NCBI GenBank assembly: GCA_036336715.1
Contig: JAYZFP010000074.1
Coordinates: forward strand, 1-64,000
From: JABAAE01 sp036336715
Lineage (GTDB): Bacteria > Planctomycetota > Planctomycetia > Pirellulales > Pirellulaceae
DNA: 64,000 nt
Direction of reading: 5' to 3'
Shown here: positions 54,238-63,687 of the stretch, one piece after another
Layout of the letters: each line of letters begins with the position of its first letter
Position numbering within the stretch: the stretch's first letter is position 1
Program-made: the position numbers and the translations under genes
Notes under the pieces: model-generated
What the model was told of the DNA's origin: nothing
Database searches by the model: none
The model's input: the letters and a program-made list of their open reading frames with translations, nothing else

Positions 54238-54957
54238 TCAGTGCCGCAGATTCCATTCCGGGTTTTCAAATCGCTCCCGCAGCAGGGATTCCATGCGGTT
54301 TCTGTTCCAGGCGATCTCTCCCCTTTCGGCCCCGAATACTCCCTGGATGGAATCGCTGATTTCTTTGCGGTCCACACTCAGGTTGGTGACAAAATCGAGA
54401 TGATCGCGGGCTTGGCGATATTCGGGGCGACGAGGCGGTAATTTCAGATATCGTGGAATCAGGCTCAGGTCGAAGTCGATCAACAATGTGCCATGATAGA
54501 TCAGGTGTGTCCTGCCCATCCGCATCGCATTTCCCGAGAATTTGCGGTTATCGGTACAAAGATCCGAGTGACCCGCTGGCTGGATCTGGAATCCCGATTC
54601 TGAATAGGCCTGCTGGATCCGTTCAGCCACCCACTGGTGGGTAAACGTGATATCCCGCAAATCCGGGTTTCTTTTCAGGGACAGGACGACGGTATACATC
54701 AGGCAGCCTGGTCCGGTAACGATCGTTCCACCTCCGCTGATCCGCCGTATTACCGGAACCCCGTCGCTTCGGCAGCGATCCATGAAGATGTCATCGTCCA
54801 CCCTGCCAGCCCGTCCCAAAACCACCATGTAGGAGCAGGGCTGCCAGATGCGCAGGTACTCGGTTTCGCTTCCCTCCTGCTCCGCCATTTCCAGCAGGAC
54901 CTGTTCCAGGGCGAGGTTACTCGCTGGACGGTCAAACGTATATTCCGTGAAGATCAT
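54238..54957 (-). CDS. lipoate--protein ligase / octanoyltransferase family protein (LplA/LipM fold)
   Basis: The 239-residue BPL/LplA-fold protein has ASNLALEQVLLE, YLRIWQPCSYMVVLGRAG, RRISGGGTIVTGPGCLMYTVVL (the substrate loop) and DNRKFSGNAMRMGRTHLIYHGTLL with the conserved Lys. Such enzymes attach lipoyl or octanoyl groups to E2 or GcvH subunits. The lack of the extra LplA C-terminal domain leaves open whether it activates free lipoate or transfers from an acyl-protein. It also shares fold with birA in this window but only distantly. Confidence 0.8.
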   Translation of the reverse strand: MIFTEYTFDRPASNLALEQVLLEMAEQEGSETEYLRIWQPCSYMVVLGRAGRVDDDIFMDRCRSDGVPVIRRISGGGTIVTGPGCLMYTVVLSLKRNPDLRDITFTHQWVAERIQQAYSESGFQIQPAGHSDLCTDNRKFSGNAMRMGRTHLIYHGTLLIDFDLSLIPRYLKLPPRRPEYRQARDHLDFVTNLSVDRKEISDSIQGVFGAERGEIAWNRNRMESLLRERFENPEWNLRH

Positions 54958-55416
54958 GGGCCCTTCCCGTCTGCTGCTTTCCAGGAGTTTTTCATTAAAA
55001 ATAAACCGGTTAATTAAGATAGTGAAAAACAGAGCCTAAGTCGTTTGACATCAACGACTTTCAGAACCTGTATCGATACGGTGGAATTGCCTTGCCGTTT
55101 CGAGCCTTTCAATGTTTGACTTTTTGTAAACCATTGCGAATTATTGGTTTAAAGCCGTCATTCATTCCTTTTGGCACTATTTTTCGTTTGCTAATTTGAA
55201 CCCGTTTCGACAGAATTTAAAGAGGAGAAGGATTACGAAACCCTGGTTGAAACAGGGGCCCGCAGGCAGGCCGTCAAGTTTTTGGCCACCCGATTCCGGA
55301 CGCCCGATTCGGTACGTCATATTCCGGGGACGAAGTTCAGGATGCATTCGGCAGATCACTCATTTTCCACTCCTATTGCAAATCACTCAAGACGTTCCGT
55401 CATTGAAGAGGCACTC
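54958..55416. other. intergenic region with two dyads upstream of the second YTV-like gene
   Basis: This 459-base region between the divergent lipoate ligase-like and YTV-like genes is AT-richer than its surroundings. It holds a perfect 8-bp hairpin AAGTCGTT/AACGACTT (55038-55060, 7-base loop) and a 10-bp palindrome GTATCGATAC (55070-55079). No gene is supported. It must contain the promoters of both genes. Confidence 0.5.
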
Positions 55417-56691
55417 ATGTCTTTAAACCACCGTTTCTTTCGACCTTTGGCCGGCTGCAGTTGCCTGCTGGTCAGTTGTTTCCTGGCCCTCTCCAGCCAG
55501 GCCGTTGCGCAGTCATCATGTGACCCAATTCTCGAAAGTCCCTCCGGTCCTGTAAGGACTTACCGCCTGGAAACCAGAACGGTGGTCGAAAAGGTACCGG
55601 TCACACGTTACCGGGAAGTGAAAAAGACGGAAATGAGGACACGCCAGGTTGTCAAGCGGGTTCCTGTTCGGGAGACCTCTTCAAGGCAGGTAACCGAGAC
55701 ACGGCTCAGGCCGGTGACCCAGACCAGGTACCGCGAGGAGGTGTCCGAGAAAACCGTCTACGATACGACCACCGAGTACCGGGAGCAGCAGCAGTTACGC
55801 TACACGACCCGTTCGCAAACCGCCTATTACGATCAGACTCAAGTGGTCCAAAAACCAGTGACTACCACTTCCATGATCAATGAAACCATCACGACCTTGA
55901 AACCGGTTACCACTCTTGAGCAGCAACTGGTTGACAGGGGAGGGGTTCAGAACCAGTTGGTTTATCGGCCCGGCATGACCTCCAATCGGCTTGGTTGGGT
56001 GCGTTCCGGTTATCTGGCTGATCCGGTGACCGGACAGATGTCCTACCAGAGGGGTGGACTCCGCTGGATTCCCCAACAGAACCCGGGTACTTACCAGGTT
56101 CAGTCCACCTACGTTCCCCGGTACGAGTCTCAGACCGTTCAGCGGACGACACTCCAACCCCAGACCCAGGTGGTGCAGCGACCCGTTACCACCACGCAGT
56201 ATGTTAACGAAACGGTGACCCGAAAGATCCCCTACACCACCCAACAGGTTGTCCCTGAGGTAACGGTCACCCGTGTGCCCTATACGGTCCGGAAGCCTCG
56301 AGTGATTCGGGAGGTCAAGCGAATTCCCTACACGGAAACGACTTATGTTGAGGAGACCGCGACCCGCACGATCCCTACCGAAACGGTGACCTACCGTTAC
56401 GAAACGGTCAATGAGCAGTACCCGGTTGAAGTGACGACGCTGGAGCCTTACACCGAATACCTGGAACAGCAGAAGGTTGTGTCCGAGTGGGTTCCCGTTG
56501 GTGAGTCCGCGGTTTCGAAGAAGCCGGCACTGAAAATGGAAAAAGTGGATGCCGCAGACCGCCCGCCGGTTCTCTCAGACCAGGAGGCCCGGAAAGCGGC
56601 TGATGAGGGTGCCCCTGTGCAAAAAAAGGTCGACCAGGACAGCTCCGACTCCGGGAAAGCGTCTTCCGGTGAACCTGCCAAGAAGGAATGA
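55417..56691 (+). CDS. YTV-like Tyr/Thr/Val-rich secreted cell-envelope protein (Cys-poor)
   Basis: The 424-residue protein has a signal peptide (LLVSCFLALSSQAVAQ) and a long body of Tyr/Thr/Val/Arg/Pro-rich repeats: VPVTRYREVKKTEMRTRQVVKRVPVRET, KIPYTTQQVVPEVTVTRVPYT, VKRIPYTETTYVEETATRTIP. A Gly/Trp-containing centre (GWVRSGYLADPVTGQMSYQRGGLRWIPQQ) splits the repeats in two. Only one Cys follows the signal, so it cannot form the disulfide network suggested for the Cys-rich paralogue. It ends in a charged Ser/Asp/Lys tail. GAGG precedes the ATG by 6-7 bases. Confidence 0.75.
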   Translation: MSLNHRFFRPLAGCSCLLVSCFLALSSQAVAQSSCDPILESPSGPVRTYRLETRTVVEKVPVTRYREVKKTEMRTRQVVKRVPVRETSSRQVTETRLRPVTQTRYREEVSEKTVYDTTTEYREQQQLRYTTRSQTAYYDQTQVVQKPVTTTSMINETITTLKPVTTLEQQLVDRGGVQNQLVYRPGMTSNRLGWVRSGYLADPVTGQMSYQRGGLRWIPQQNPGTYQVQSTYVPRYESQTVQRTTLQPQTQVVQRPVTTTQYVNETVTRKIPYTTQQVVPEVTVTRVPYTVRKPRVIREVKRIPYTETTYVEETATRTIPTETVTYRYETVNEQYPVEVTTLEPYTEYLEQQKVVSEWVPVGESAVSKKPALKMEKVDAADRPPVLSDQEARKAADEGAPVQKKVDQDSSDSGKASSGEPAKKE

Positions 56692-56744
56692 CGGCAAGCG
56701 GTTCCTTGAGATTCAGGGAAAAAAAGATTAAAACAGGACACCGA

Positions 56745-56770
56745 GGCAAACTCCAGGGTTTGCCTTTTTT
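56745..56770 (+). terminator. rho-independent terminator after the second YTV-like gene
   Basis: GGCAAAC (56745-56751) and GTTTGCC (56758-56764) form a perfect 7-bp stem with a 6-base loop, followed by six T. Confidence 0.88.
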
Positions 56771-56815
56771 GTTTCAGGCATCCGTCAGTCGTCTCCACCA
56801 AGATCCCAGTTGTCG

Positions 56816-58048
56816 ATGATGCATTCGGCTTTTCCCTTACAGAGCAAAACGGTCGCATTCTGCGGGAAACTGGGAGGCGTTTCCCAACGTGAGGCCAACC
56901 GGTTGGTCAAGAATTGTGGCGGGACCCCGGCGGAGATGGACCATCCCGAAGTTAACCTGGTTGTCCTGGGTGCCGAGGAGCTTCCGCTGGCCCAAAAAAA
57001 GGAGCTCCTGAATGAGGGGTTGCGTTCGAGGGTCCGCAGCGGTGCGTTGGAGGTGATTTCCGAAACCCAATTGTGGGAACGTCTGGGGTTTGTCGATCAG
57101 GAGAGTGAGTACCAGAGGCTTTATACGCCTGCGATGGTTGCTGACCTGCTGGATGTCCCGGTCGCCTGTATCCGGAAGTGGCACCGCCACGGTCTGATTC
57201 GGCCGCTCCGTGAGTTTCACCGTTTGCCCTATTTTGACTTCCAGGAGGTCAACACGGCCCGCCGTCTTGCCGAGCTGGTCGAAGGAGGAGCCTCCCCCAG
57301 CCAAATCAAGAAGAACCTGGAGCAGTTATCCGAGTATTTGCCTGAAATCGAAAGACCGTTGGCGCAACTGTCGGTCATTATCGAAGGCAAGCGTGTTCTG
57401 CTGCGCCAGGACGAGGGTGTCGTCGAACCGAATGGACAGATCCGTTTCGATTTCGAGGGTGTGGATTCTACCGTCGAAACCGGGGAGGAGTTTGACGAAG
57501 AAGTCAGTTTGACGTTTCCCCTCGGAATCACGGATGAAAATCCGGATGTTGATTATTCGGGCTGGTCCTTCGAGGATCTGGTTGATACGGCATGCCAACT
57601 GGAGGATGACGGCAACCTTCCGCAGGCGATCGAAGTTTACCGGTCCCTGTTGATATCCCATGGTCCGAGGGCGGAAATCAATTTTCAGCTGGCTGAATTG
57701 TTGTATCGTAGCGGAGAGATTGAAGCGGCCCGTGAACGTTATTATGCGACCATTGAACTGGATGAGGCATTTGTCGAAGCAAGGGCCAATCTCGGTTGCG
57801 TGCTCACCGAACTCGGTCATGACGAACTCGCGGTTTCCGCTTTCCAGGGCGCACTTGAATTTCATACTCAGTTCCCTGACGTGCATTTTCATCTCGCTCG
57901 CACCCTGGATCGACTCAAACGGGGTGAAGAAGCCGAGCACCACTGGCGTGAATTCCTGAAAATGTATCCCGAAAGCTCCTGGGCAGCCGAAGCCCGCGAA
58001 CGACTGAAAATCCGTCCGGTCTCGGACGACGATTGGACAACCGGCTGA
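56816..58048 (+). CDS. BRCT-like / MerR-type HTH / TPR fusion protein
   Basis: The 410-residue protein joins three parts. Residues ~10-90 look like a BRCT domain (KTVAFCGKLGGVSQREANRLVKNCGGTP, HPEVNLVVLGAEE, LEVISETQLWERLG). Residues ~100-170 are a MerR-like winged HTH (LYTPAMVADLLDVPVACIRKWHRHGLIRPLREFHRLPYFDFQEV, then RRLAELVEGGASPSQI). A beta-rich linker and TPR units follow (GWSFEDLVDTACQLEDDGNLPQAIEVYRSLL to the end). It probably binds DNA and a protein partner; target unknown. ATGs at 56816 and 56819 lack a clear SD. The combination is rare outside planctomycetes as far as I recall. Confidence 0.72.
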   Translation: MMHSAFPLQSKTVAFCGKLGGVSQREANRLVKNCGGTPAEMDHPEVNLVVLGAEELPLAQKKELLNEGLRSRVRSGALEVISETQLWERLGFVDQESEYQRLYTPAMVADLLDVPVACIRKWHRHGLIRPLREFHRLPYFDFQEVNTARRLAELVEGGASPSQIKKNLEQLSEYLPEIERPLAQLSVIIEGKRVLLRQDEGVVEPNGQIRFDFEGVDSTVETGEEFDEEVSLTFPLGITDENPDVDYSGWSFEDLVDTACQLEDDGNLPQAIEVYRSLLISHGPRAEINFQLAELLYRSGEIEAARERYYATIELDEAFVEARANLGCVLTELGHDELAVSAFQGALEFHTQFPDVHFHLARTLDRLKRGEEAEHHWREFLKMYPESSWAAEARERLKIRPVSDDDWTTG

Positions 58049-58256
58049 GCCATCAGCTGGAGCGGCCGGGTGCGTGTGTGCTGATGGACTCAATTGCCGG
58101 TCGGTCTTGGCATCATCCATGAAATTGTGATGGCATTCAGGCATTCTGCCGGTTGAAAGCCCGCTTCGATGGCGGTAGAACAGGTCTCTTGAAATTTGGG
58201 AACGAAACCGGAAGCCACCCGGGTGGCCATTGCCGGTCTTACCAGGGGAACATGCA

Positions 58257-59483
58257 ATGGCAAGAATCAACGACAATTTTCTCAAGCTCAAGGCCGGCTA
58301 TCTCTTTCCGGAGATCGCTCGCCGCGTCACCACGTATGCGGAAGCGAACCCGGAGGCCCCGATCATCAAGATGGGGATTGGTGATGTTACCGAACCGTTG
58401 CCGGAAGCCATCGTGGAGGCGATGCATTCTGCAGTGGATGAGATGGGAACTCGCGATACTTTTCGCGGCTATGGCCCGGAACAGGGTTATGAGTTTTTAC
58501 GGCAGGCGATTGTGGACAACAGTTATGCGAGCCTGAATATCTCGGCCGATGAAATTTTCGTCTCCGACGGTTCCAAGTGTGATTCGGGCAACATCCTTGA
58601 TATTTTTGGAAGCGACAACCGGATCGCGATTACCGATCCGGTTTACCCGGTGTACGTGGATACCAACGTGATGGCCGGAAACACGGGAGAAGCCGACGAG
58701 GCCGGAAAATATGGCGGTCTGCTTTACCTGCCGGTAACCGAGGAAAACGACTTCATTCCCGCGTTGCCTCATCAACCGGTCGATCTGATCTATCTCTGCT
58801 ATCCCAATAATCCGACGGGTACCGTGGTTAGCAGGGAGGTGCTGGCAGGTTGGGTTGATTATGCCAAAGCCAACCAGTCCATCATCCTTTATGATGCCGC
58901 CTATGAGGCGTACATTACCGAGCCCGGAATCCCGCGTTCCATTTATGAAATCGAGGGAGCTCACGAAGTCGCTATCGAATTCCGGAGTTTCAGCAAGAAT
59001 GCCGGTTTCACCGGCACCCGTTGCGGATTCACCGTGGTCCCCAAGCAACTGCAGGGTACTACCTCGGATGGCTCCCTTCAGCCACTGCACGCACTCTGGA
59101 ACCGGAGGCAATCTACCAAGTTCAACGGCGTTTCCTATCCCGTTCAGGCCGGGGCGGCTGCAGCCTACTCGGAAGCTGGCAAACAGCAGATTTCCGAACT
59201 GATCTCCTTTTATCTCACCAATGCAAAATTGCTCAAGGGTGGCCTGGAGTCGGTAGGCATCCAGGTTTACGGTGGTGTCAATGCACCCTATGTCTGGCTG
59301 AAAACGCCCGCCAGTCTTTCGAGCTGGGATTTCTTCGACCAGCTTTTGCAGAAAACCCATCTTGTGGGTACCCCCGGCAGCGGTTTCGGCGCAGCCGGTG
59401 AAGGGTATTTTCGCCTGAGTGCCTTCAACAGCCGGGCCAACATTGAAGAGGCGGTTGAGCGGCTGAAGAAGTTCTTTGAATAG
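58257..59483 (+). CDS. dapL: LL-diaminopimelate aminotransferase
   Basis: DapL converts tetrahydrodipicolinate directly to LL-diaminopimelate, a one-step route to lysine and peptidoglycan precursor. The 408-residue fold-I PLP enzyme starts ARINDNFLKLKAGYLFPEIARR, has MGIGDVTEPLP, GTRDTFRGYGPEQGYEFLR, DGSKCDSGNI, LCYPNNPTGTV and the PLP lysine Lys247 in SFSKNAGFTGTRCGF, all diagnostic of DapL. AGGGGA precedes the ATG at 58257. No other dap gene is adjacent. Confidence 0.93.
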   Translation: MARINDNFLKLKAGYLFPEIARRVTTYAEANPEAPIIKMGIGDVTEPLPEAIVEAMHSAVDEMGTRDTFRGYGPEQGYEFLRQAIVDNSYASLNISADEIFVSDGSKCDSGNILDIFGSDNRIAITDPVYPVYVDTNVMAGNTGEADEAGKYGGLLYLPVTEENDFIPALPHQPVDLIYLCYPNNPTGTVVSREVLAGWVDYAKANQSIILYDAAYEAYITEPGIPRSIYEIEGAHEVAIEFRSFSKNAGFTGTRCGFTVVPKQLQGTTSDGSLQPLHALWNRRQSTKFNGVSYPVQAGAAAAYSEAGKQQISELISFYLTNAKLLKGGLESVGIQVYGGVNAPYVWLKTPASLSSWDFFDQLLQKTHLVGTPGSGFGAAGEGYFRLSAFNSRANIEEAVERLKKFFE

Positions 59484-59833
59484 TCCTCTGCCTGACTTTT
59501 CCGTCTGACCTTACGCGAGTCCCCCGCCAGGCTGGATTCGTCCTGTTTTGCGCAAATGTGTGTTCCCGGCTGCGCACTTCACCCGATCGGTTCGAACCGG
59601 CTGGTCAGCCTGCAAGCTGACAGCTGATAGCAAGTCACTGGAAAAATTTGCCGATTTTCCGGATTGGTCAAAGTTTGACGTCGGAGTGGTCGATGAACCA
59701 ACTATCCATTCGTGCCAATACCGGTTGGCGCTGTGGACAAGGGGGGATTTTCATCGACGCGGAATCCTACGCGGCGATGAAATCCGGCAAAGCTCTGCTT
59801 TGCAGAACAAGGAATTGCACAAAGGATAACTCC
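59484..59833. other. intergenic region upstream of the outer-membrane-factor gene
   Basis: The 350 bases hold no supported gene. An in-frame extension of the downstream gene reaches back to 59648 but precedes a clear lipoprotein signal peptide, so I treat it as leader DNA. Confidence 0.4.
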
Positions 59834-62140
59834 ATGAGTTCCCCCTTCAAGAAGGCCGTGGCCTATGCCATGGTTGTCATGCTTGCGTTGACCGGCTGTC
59901 AGCCCGGTCGCCCCATCTATCTCCACGAACGTGGGGACCTCCAGTACTACGTCGACCAGCAGGTCGATATTCGCTATGCCGATACGGAAATCGGTTTGCT
60001 GGATGAGGTCACCGAGGCATTGCCGCCGTTAACCCTGCGTGATCGGGAGATTACCGCTTTCTGGGACCTGACCCTCGAAGAAGCTGTCAATATTGCCCTG
60101 AAAAACACCAAGACCATCCGCGCAACCGGACGTCCCACACAGGTCGGCTTTACCATCCAGGGGACCACCGCGACGGTCATTGACAATCCTGATGCACCGA
60201 CGATTTACGAAGTGGGGATTCGCGAAACCGAACCAAGCAACCTGTTTTCACCTGGGCAGATCACCTCGCCCGAACTTCTGGCAACCAACTCAACCCTTGA
60301 TACCAACCAGGGAGTTGAAGCAGCACTGGCAGAGTTTGATGCCCACGTCACCAGCAGCCTGTTCTGGAATACAACCGACCGGCCGCGTAACTTTGTTTTT
60401 CCCAATCTCGAACAGCGTAACAATGAAGCGAGTGATGTCACCTATCAGACGGAGCTTGCCAAGAAGGCTGCAACGGGAACCATTTTCAGGCTTCGGAACG
60501 CTGTTGATTTTAACAGCAACAACAACATTCTCGGTGTGAACCAGGAACTGGAAAGCCAGTACACAGCCCGACTCGAATTGGAAGTCAATCAGCCACTTCG
60601 ACGCGGCGCGGGAACCGCGATCAACCGGACACCGATCATTGTCGCCCGCCTCGGTGGAGACCAGACGGCCGCCAATACGGAGTTTTTCCTGCAGAACATG
60701 TTGGCCCAAATCGAGATTGCCTACTGGAATCTCTACAATTCCTATCGCCAGTTTGAAGTGGCCAAGGAATCCGTTGAAAACGCGATCAAGGTCTACAACA
60801 TTGAAAAGGACAATTTTGAAATTGGTGGTTCGCAGCGGTCAACCAAGGCAACCGTTTCCAGGGCTGCCGAACAGTACCACAATTTTGTCGGTAACCTGAA
60901 TTCAGCCTATGCCGAGCTGCAGCGGCGTGAAACCGACATGCGGTTTATCCTCGGGCTTTCTTCCAGTGATGGCAACTTTATCCGCCCCAGTGATGATCCG
61001 GTAACGGGCGAAATCGATTTTGACTGGTTCCAGTCGGTCAATGAGGCCCTGGTTCGGAGACCCAATCTGCGGATCAAGCACTTTGAAATCAAGAAAAAAG
61101 AGCTGGGGGTCAACTACGCCAAGAACGGACTATTGACCCAGTTGAACTTCATTTTCCTTTACCGTTTCCTCGGCCTGGGTGACGAGCTGCTGGGTGGTGA
61201 CGGGATCGATTTTCCGGGTGCCGATTCGGGTGCGGTCGACAACCTGTTCGGCGGTGAATCCCAGGAACTGCAAATCGGCCTTCGGGGAGGCTTCACGGTA
61301 GGACAGCGACGGGAGATGCTCAATGTGAGGAATGCCCAGCTCAAGCTGGCACGTGAACGGTCCCGCCTCGAAGACATGGAGCTGGATGTCGTCTTTGAAC
61401 TGGACCGAGCTTTCAAGGGCCTGGTGTTCCATTACGAACAGGCCAAGGTCAACGCGAACCGTTGGCTGGCTTCTCACGAAGAGGTCAAAACCTACGCGGA
61501 CCTGCGGGACCAGGGAATTGACATTACCAACGTCCTCGAGGCGCAGCGTAACGAAGCACAGGCACGTGTAGCGTTTCACGACAGCATCGCAAGTTACAAC
61601 CAGTTCATCGCTCTGATTCACCGACTGAAGGGGTCTTCGCTGGAGTACTACAACGTACAATTTGGTGAGGGAAACTGGCCTGAAAAGGCCTATTACGACG
61701 CCGGGGAGCTGGCCCGGAAACGGAGTGCCAGTCAGCCGATCAACTATGGCTATACCCGTCCCGGGATCGTGGTCACCGGCTCCGAGGCAACGATGGAAAT
61801 GGATCCGGTTGTCAGCTGGAGCGATGAAGAAATCATCCTGGATGAGGATTTGATTGAGGAGATTTCGCCAGACGGCGGGCTGCAGCCCATCGAACAGCTG
61901 GAAGAGGTTCAGCCGGCGGCTCCGCGCCCCGCGAACCCGATCCCGGATCCCCAGATTGAAAAAGCCCCTCCCGGACGCACCACAAAAATCCGAAATTCGG
62001 GTTCGATCCTGCAAGCTTCCTACATGGAAACACAAAAGCCCGAGCTGAGAGCCGAATCCGTTCGCTGGCAAAAGCTGGGTCTCGAGCCTGCGGAAAACCG
62101 GGAAACAAAGACTCGAGCTACATTACGATCCCTTGATTGA
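59834..62140 (+). CDS. TolC-like outer-membrane-factor lipoprotein
   Basis: The 768-residue protein has a lipoprotein signal (AVAYAMVVMLALTGC, lipid-bearing Cys) and two outer-membrane-efflux (OEP) helical repeats. The first runs from LTLEEAVNIALKNTKTIRATG through LAQIEIAYWNLYNSYRQFEVAKESVENAIKVYNIEKDNFEIG. The second runs from VNEALVRRPNLRIKHFEIKKKELGVNYAKNGLL through VRNAQLKLARERSRLEDMELDVVFELDRAF. It should form a trimeric channel. It is longer than TolC (about 470) because of a ~150-residue segment before the first barrel strands and a Pro/Glu-rich C-terminal tail. No RND pump or adaptor gene is in the window. Confidence 0.85.
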   Translation: MSSPFKKAVAYAMVVMLALTGCQPGRPIYLHERGDLQYYVDQQVDIRYADTEIGLLDEVTEALPPLTLRDREITAFWDLTLEEAVNIALKNTKTIRATGRPTQVGFTIQGTTATVIDNPDAPTIYEVGIRETEPSNLFSPGQITSPELLATNSTLDTNQGVEAALAEFDAHVTSSLFWNTTDRPRNFVFPNLEQRNNEASDVTYQTELAKKAATGTIFRLRNAVDFNSNNNILGVNQELESQYTARLELEVNQPLRRGAGTAINRTPIIVARLGGDQTAANTEFFLQNMLAQIEIAYWNLYNSYRQFEVAKESVENAIKVYNIEKDNFEIGGSQRSTKATVSRAAEQYHNFVGNLNSAYAELQRRETDMRFILGLSSSDGNFIRPSDDPVTGEIDFDWFQSVNEALVRRPNLRIKHFEIKKKELGVNYAKNGLLTQLNFIFLYRFLGLGDELLGGDGIDFPGADSGAVDNLFGGESQELQIGLRGGFTVGQRREMLNVRNAQLKLARERSRLEDMELDVVFELDRAFKGLVFHYEQAKVNANRWLASHEEVKTYADLRDQGIDITNVLEAQRNEAQARVAFHDSIASYNQFIALIHRLKGSSLEYYNVQFGEGNWPEKAYYDAGELARKRSASQPINYGYTRPGIVVTGSEATMEMDPVVSWSDEEIILDEDLIEEISPDGGLQPIEQLEEVQPAAPRPANPIPDPQIEKAPPGRTTKIRNSGSILQASYMETQKPELRAESVRWQKLGLEPAENRETKTRATLRSLD

Positions 62141-62382
62141 TTTGGCTGCCTGTTCAGCCCATTGAATGCAATTCCGGAATCCCGTTTGCTGGTGCTTTAC
62201 CGCAAACGGGATTTTCGTTTGTTCCGGAACCTGATCCGGTTTGCACCTGGCGTTCCGTCATTCGACTGCAGTCCAGGTCGCGCCGAGCAATTCCGGAGGA
62301 TTCCCCTTTGAGGGGATTCGCAAGCCGGCTGGCAAGCGATCTAATAAACTTCCCCACGAATCCTGAATTCAAGGTGAGTTGC

Positions 62383-63687
62383 ATGGAAACAAGCTGGATT
62401 GAATCGGCCAACCTGCCCGATTGCGACTTCCCCCTTTTCAATCTCCCTTTTTGCGTATTGGAGACCGGGAATTCAGAATCCTGTATCGGTGTTGCCATTG
62501 GCAACAGAATTCTCAACCTGCGGCGGGTTGCCGAATCCATTCCTCTGCCTTGCTCGAGTGAATTGCAGCATTCCACGCTGAATCGGCTGATGCAAGCCGA
62601 TCTTGAGCAGCAAAATGTCCTGAGGTTCGAGCTGATTCGGCTTCTCGAAGACAAGCCAGGTCGACTGAGGGATCATCCGGAATTGGCTGGGCAGGCTTTG
62701 CTGGATCCGGATCACGTGTCCTTTTGTCTGCCTTTTCAGATAGGTGATTTCACCGATTTTTATGCCTCGCTTCAGCACGCCACGAACGTGGGTGCGATGT
62801 TTCGGCCCGATCAGCCACTGTTTCCAAATTACAAAAGCATGCCAATTGGCTACCATGGTCGGGCGTCCAGTGTGATGATCAGCGGTACAGAGGTCATCCG
62901 TCCGACCGGCCAGGTCTCACCCGAGCCACCTAGCGAACATGCGTCTTTTATCAAATCCCGGCGGCTGGATTATGAACTGGAACTTGGGATTGTGATCGGC
63001 AGGGGCAACCCAGCCGGATCGCCGATTTCCATCGAAGAGGCGCCGCAGAGCATTTTTGGTTATTGCCTGCTGAACGACTGGTCGGCGCGTGACCTTCAGA
63101 AATGGGAGTACCAGCCCCTTGGTCCTTTCCTCGGAAAATCGTTTGCCACGACCCTGTCTCCGTGGGTGGTGAGCCAGGCTGCGTTGGAGCCCTTCCGGGT
63201 TCCGCCTCCTGAACGAAACGTCACCGACCCCCCTCTGCTGCCTTACCTGGTCGGCGAGGAAGACCGGCAAAAAGGGGGGATCGATATTCACCTGGAGGTT
63301 TCGATCACGAGCCGGCAGATGCGGGAGCGGGAGATGGAACCCCTGAAGATCAGTGACAGCAACTTTCGTGAGATGTACTGGACAGTAAACCAGATGGTTG
63401 CTCATCACACTTCCAATGGCTGCAACCTTAGAACCGGCGACCTGCTGGGCAGTGGCACCATCAGTGGAACCGAAAAGATTTCACGGGGTTGTCTTCTGGA
63501 ACGAAACTGGGATGGCGCCTTCGGAGACCCTGTGTCCGGTTCCCAGAGGACACCTCTGGAACTTCCCACCGGCGAAAGAAGAGATTTTCTCGAAGATGGC
63601 GATGAGATCCGGATGTCTGCCTACTGCCAGCGGGAGGGGCAGGGCCGAATCGGGTTCGGCCAATGCGTTGGCAGGGTTCATCCCTGA
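62383..63687 (+). CDS. fahA: fumarylacetoacetase
   Basis: FAH cleaves fumarylacetoacetate to fumarate and acetoacetate, the last step of tyrosine breakdown. The 434-residue protein has the N-terminal SH3-like domain (SCIGVAIGNRILNLRRV), the catalytic core FTDFYASLQHATNVGAMFR with the general-base His, PNYKSMPIGYHGRASSVMISGTEVIRP, LDYELELGIVIGRGN, IFGYCLLNDWSARDLQKWEYQPLGPFLGKSFATTLSPWVV, and LRTGDLLGSGTISG. Ca/Mg ligands (Asp, Glu, Glu, Asp) are in these blocks. ATG at 62383 has AAGGTGAG upstream. The upstream hmgA/hppD genes of the pathway are not in the window. Confidence 0.93.
   Translation: METSWIESANLPDCDFPLFNLPFCVLETGNSESCIGVAIGNRILNLRRVAESIPLPCSSELQHSTLNRLMQADLEQQNVLRFELIRLLEDKPGRLRDHPELAGQALLDPDHVSFCLPFQIGDFTDFYASLQHATNVGAMFRPDQPLFPNYKSMPIGYHGRASSVMISGTEVIRPTGQVSPEPPSEHASFIKSRRLDYELELGIVIGRGNPAGSPISIEEAPQSIFGYCLLNDWSARDLQKWEYQPLGPFLGKSFATTLSPWVVSQAALEPFRVPPPERNVTDPPLLPYLVGEEDRQKGGIDIHLEVSITSRQMREREMEPLKISDSNFREMYWTVNQMVAHHTSNGCNLRTGDLLGSGTISGTEKISRGCLLERNWDGAFGDPVSGSQRTPLELPTGERRDFLEDGDEIRMSAYCQREGQGRIGFGQCVGRVHP

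Noticed and set aside
55173..55192. Possible sigma-54 promoter TGGCAC...TTGC
   Set aside because: The spacer between the elements is 10 bases where 5 is required.
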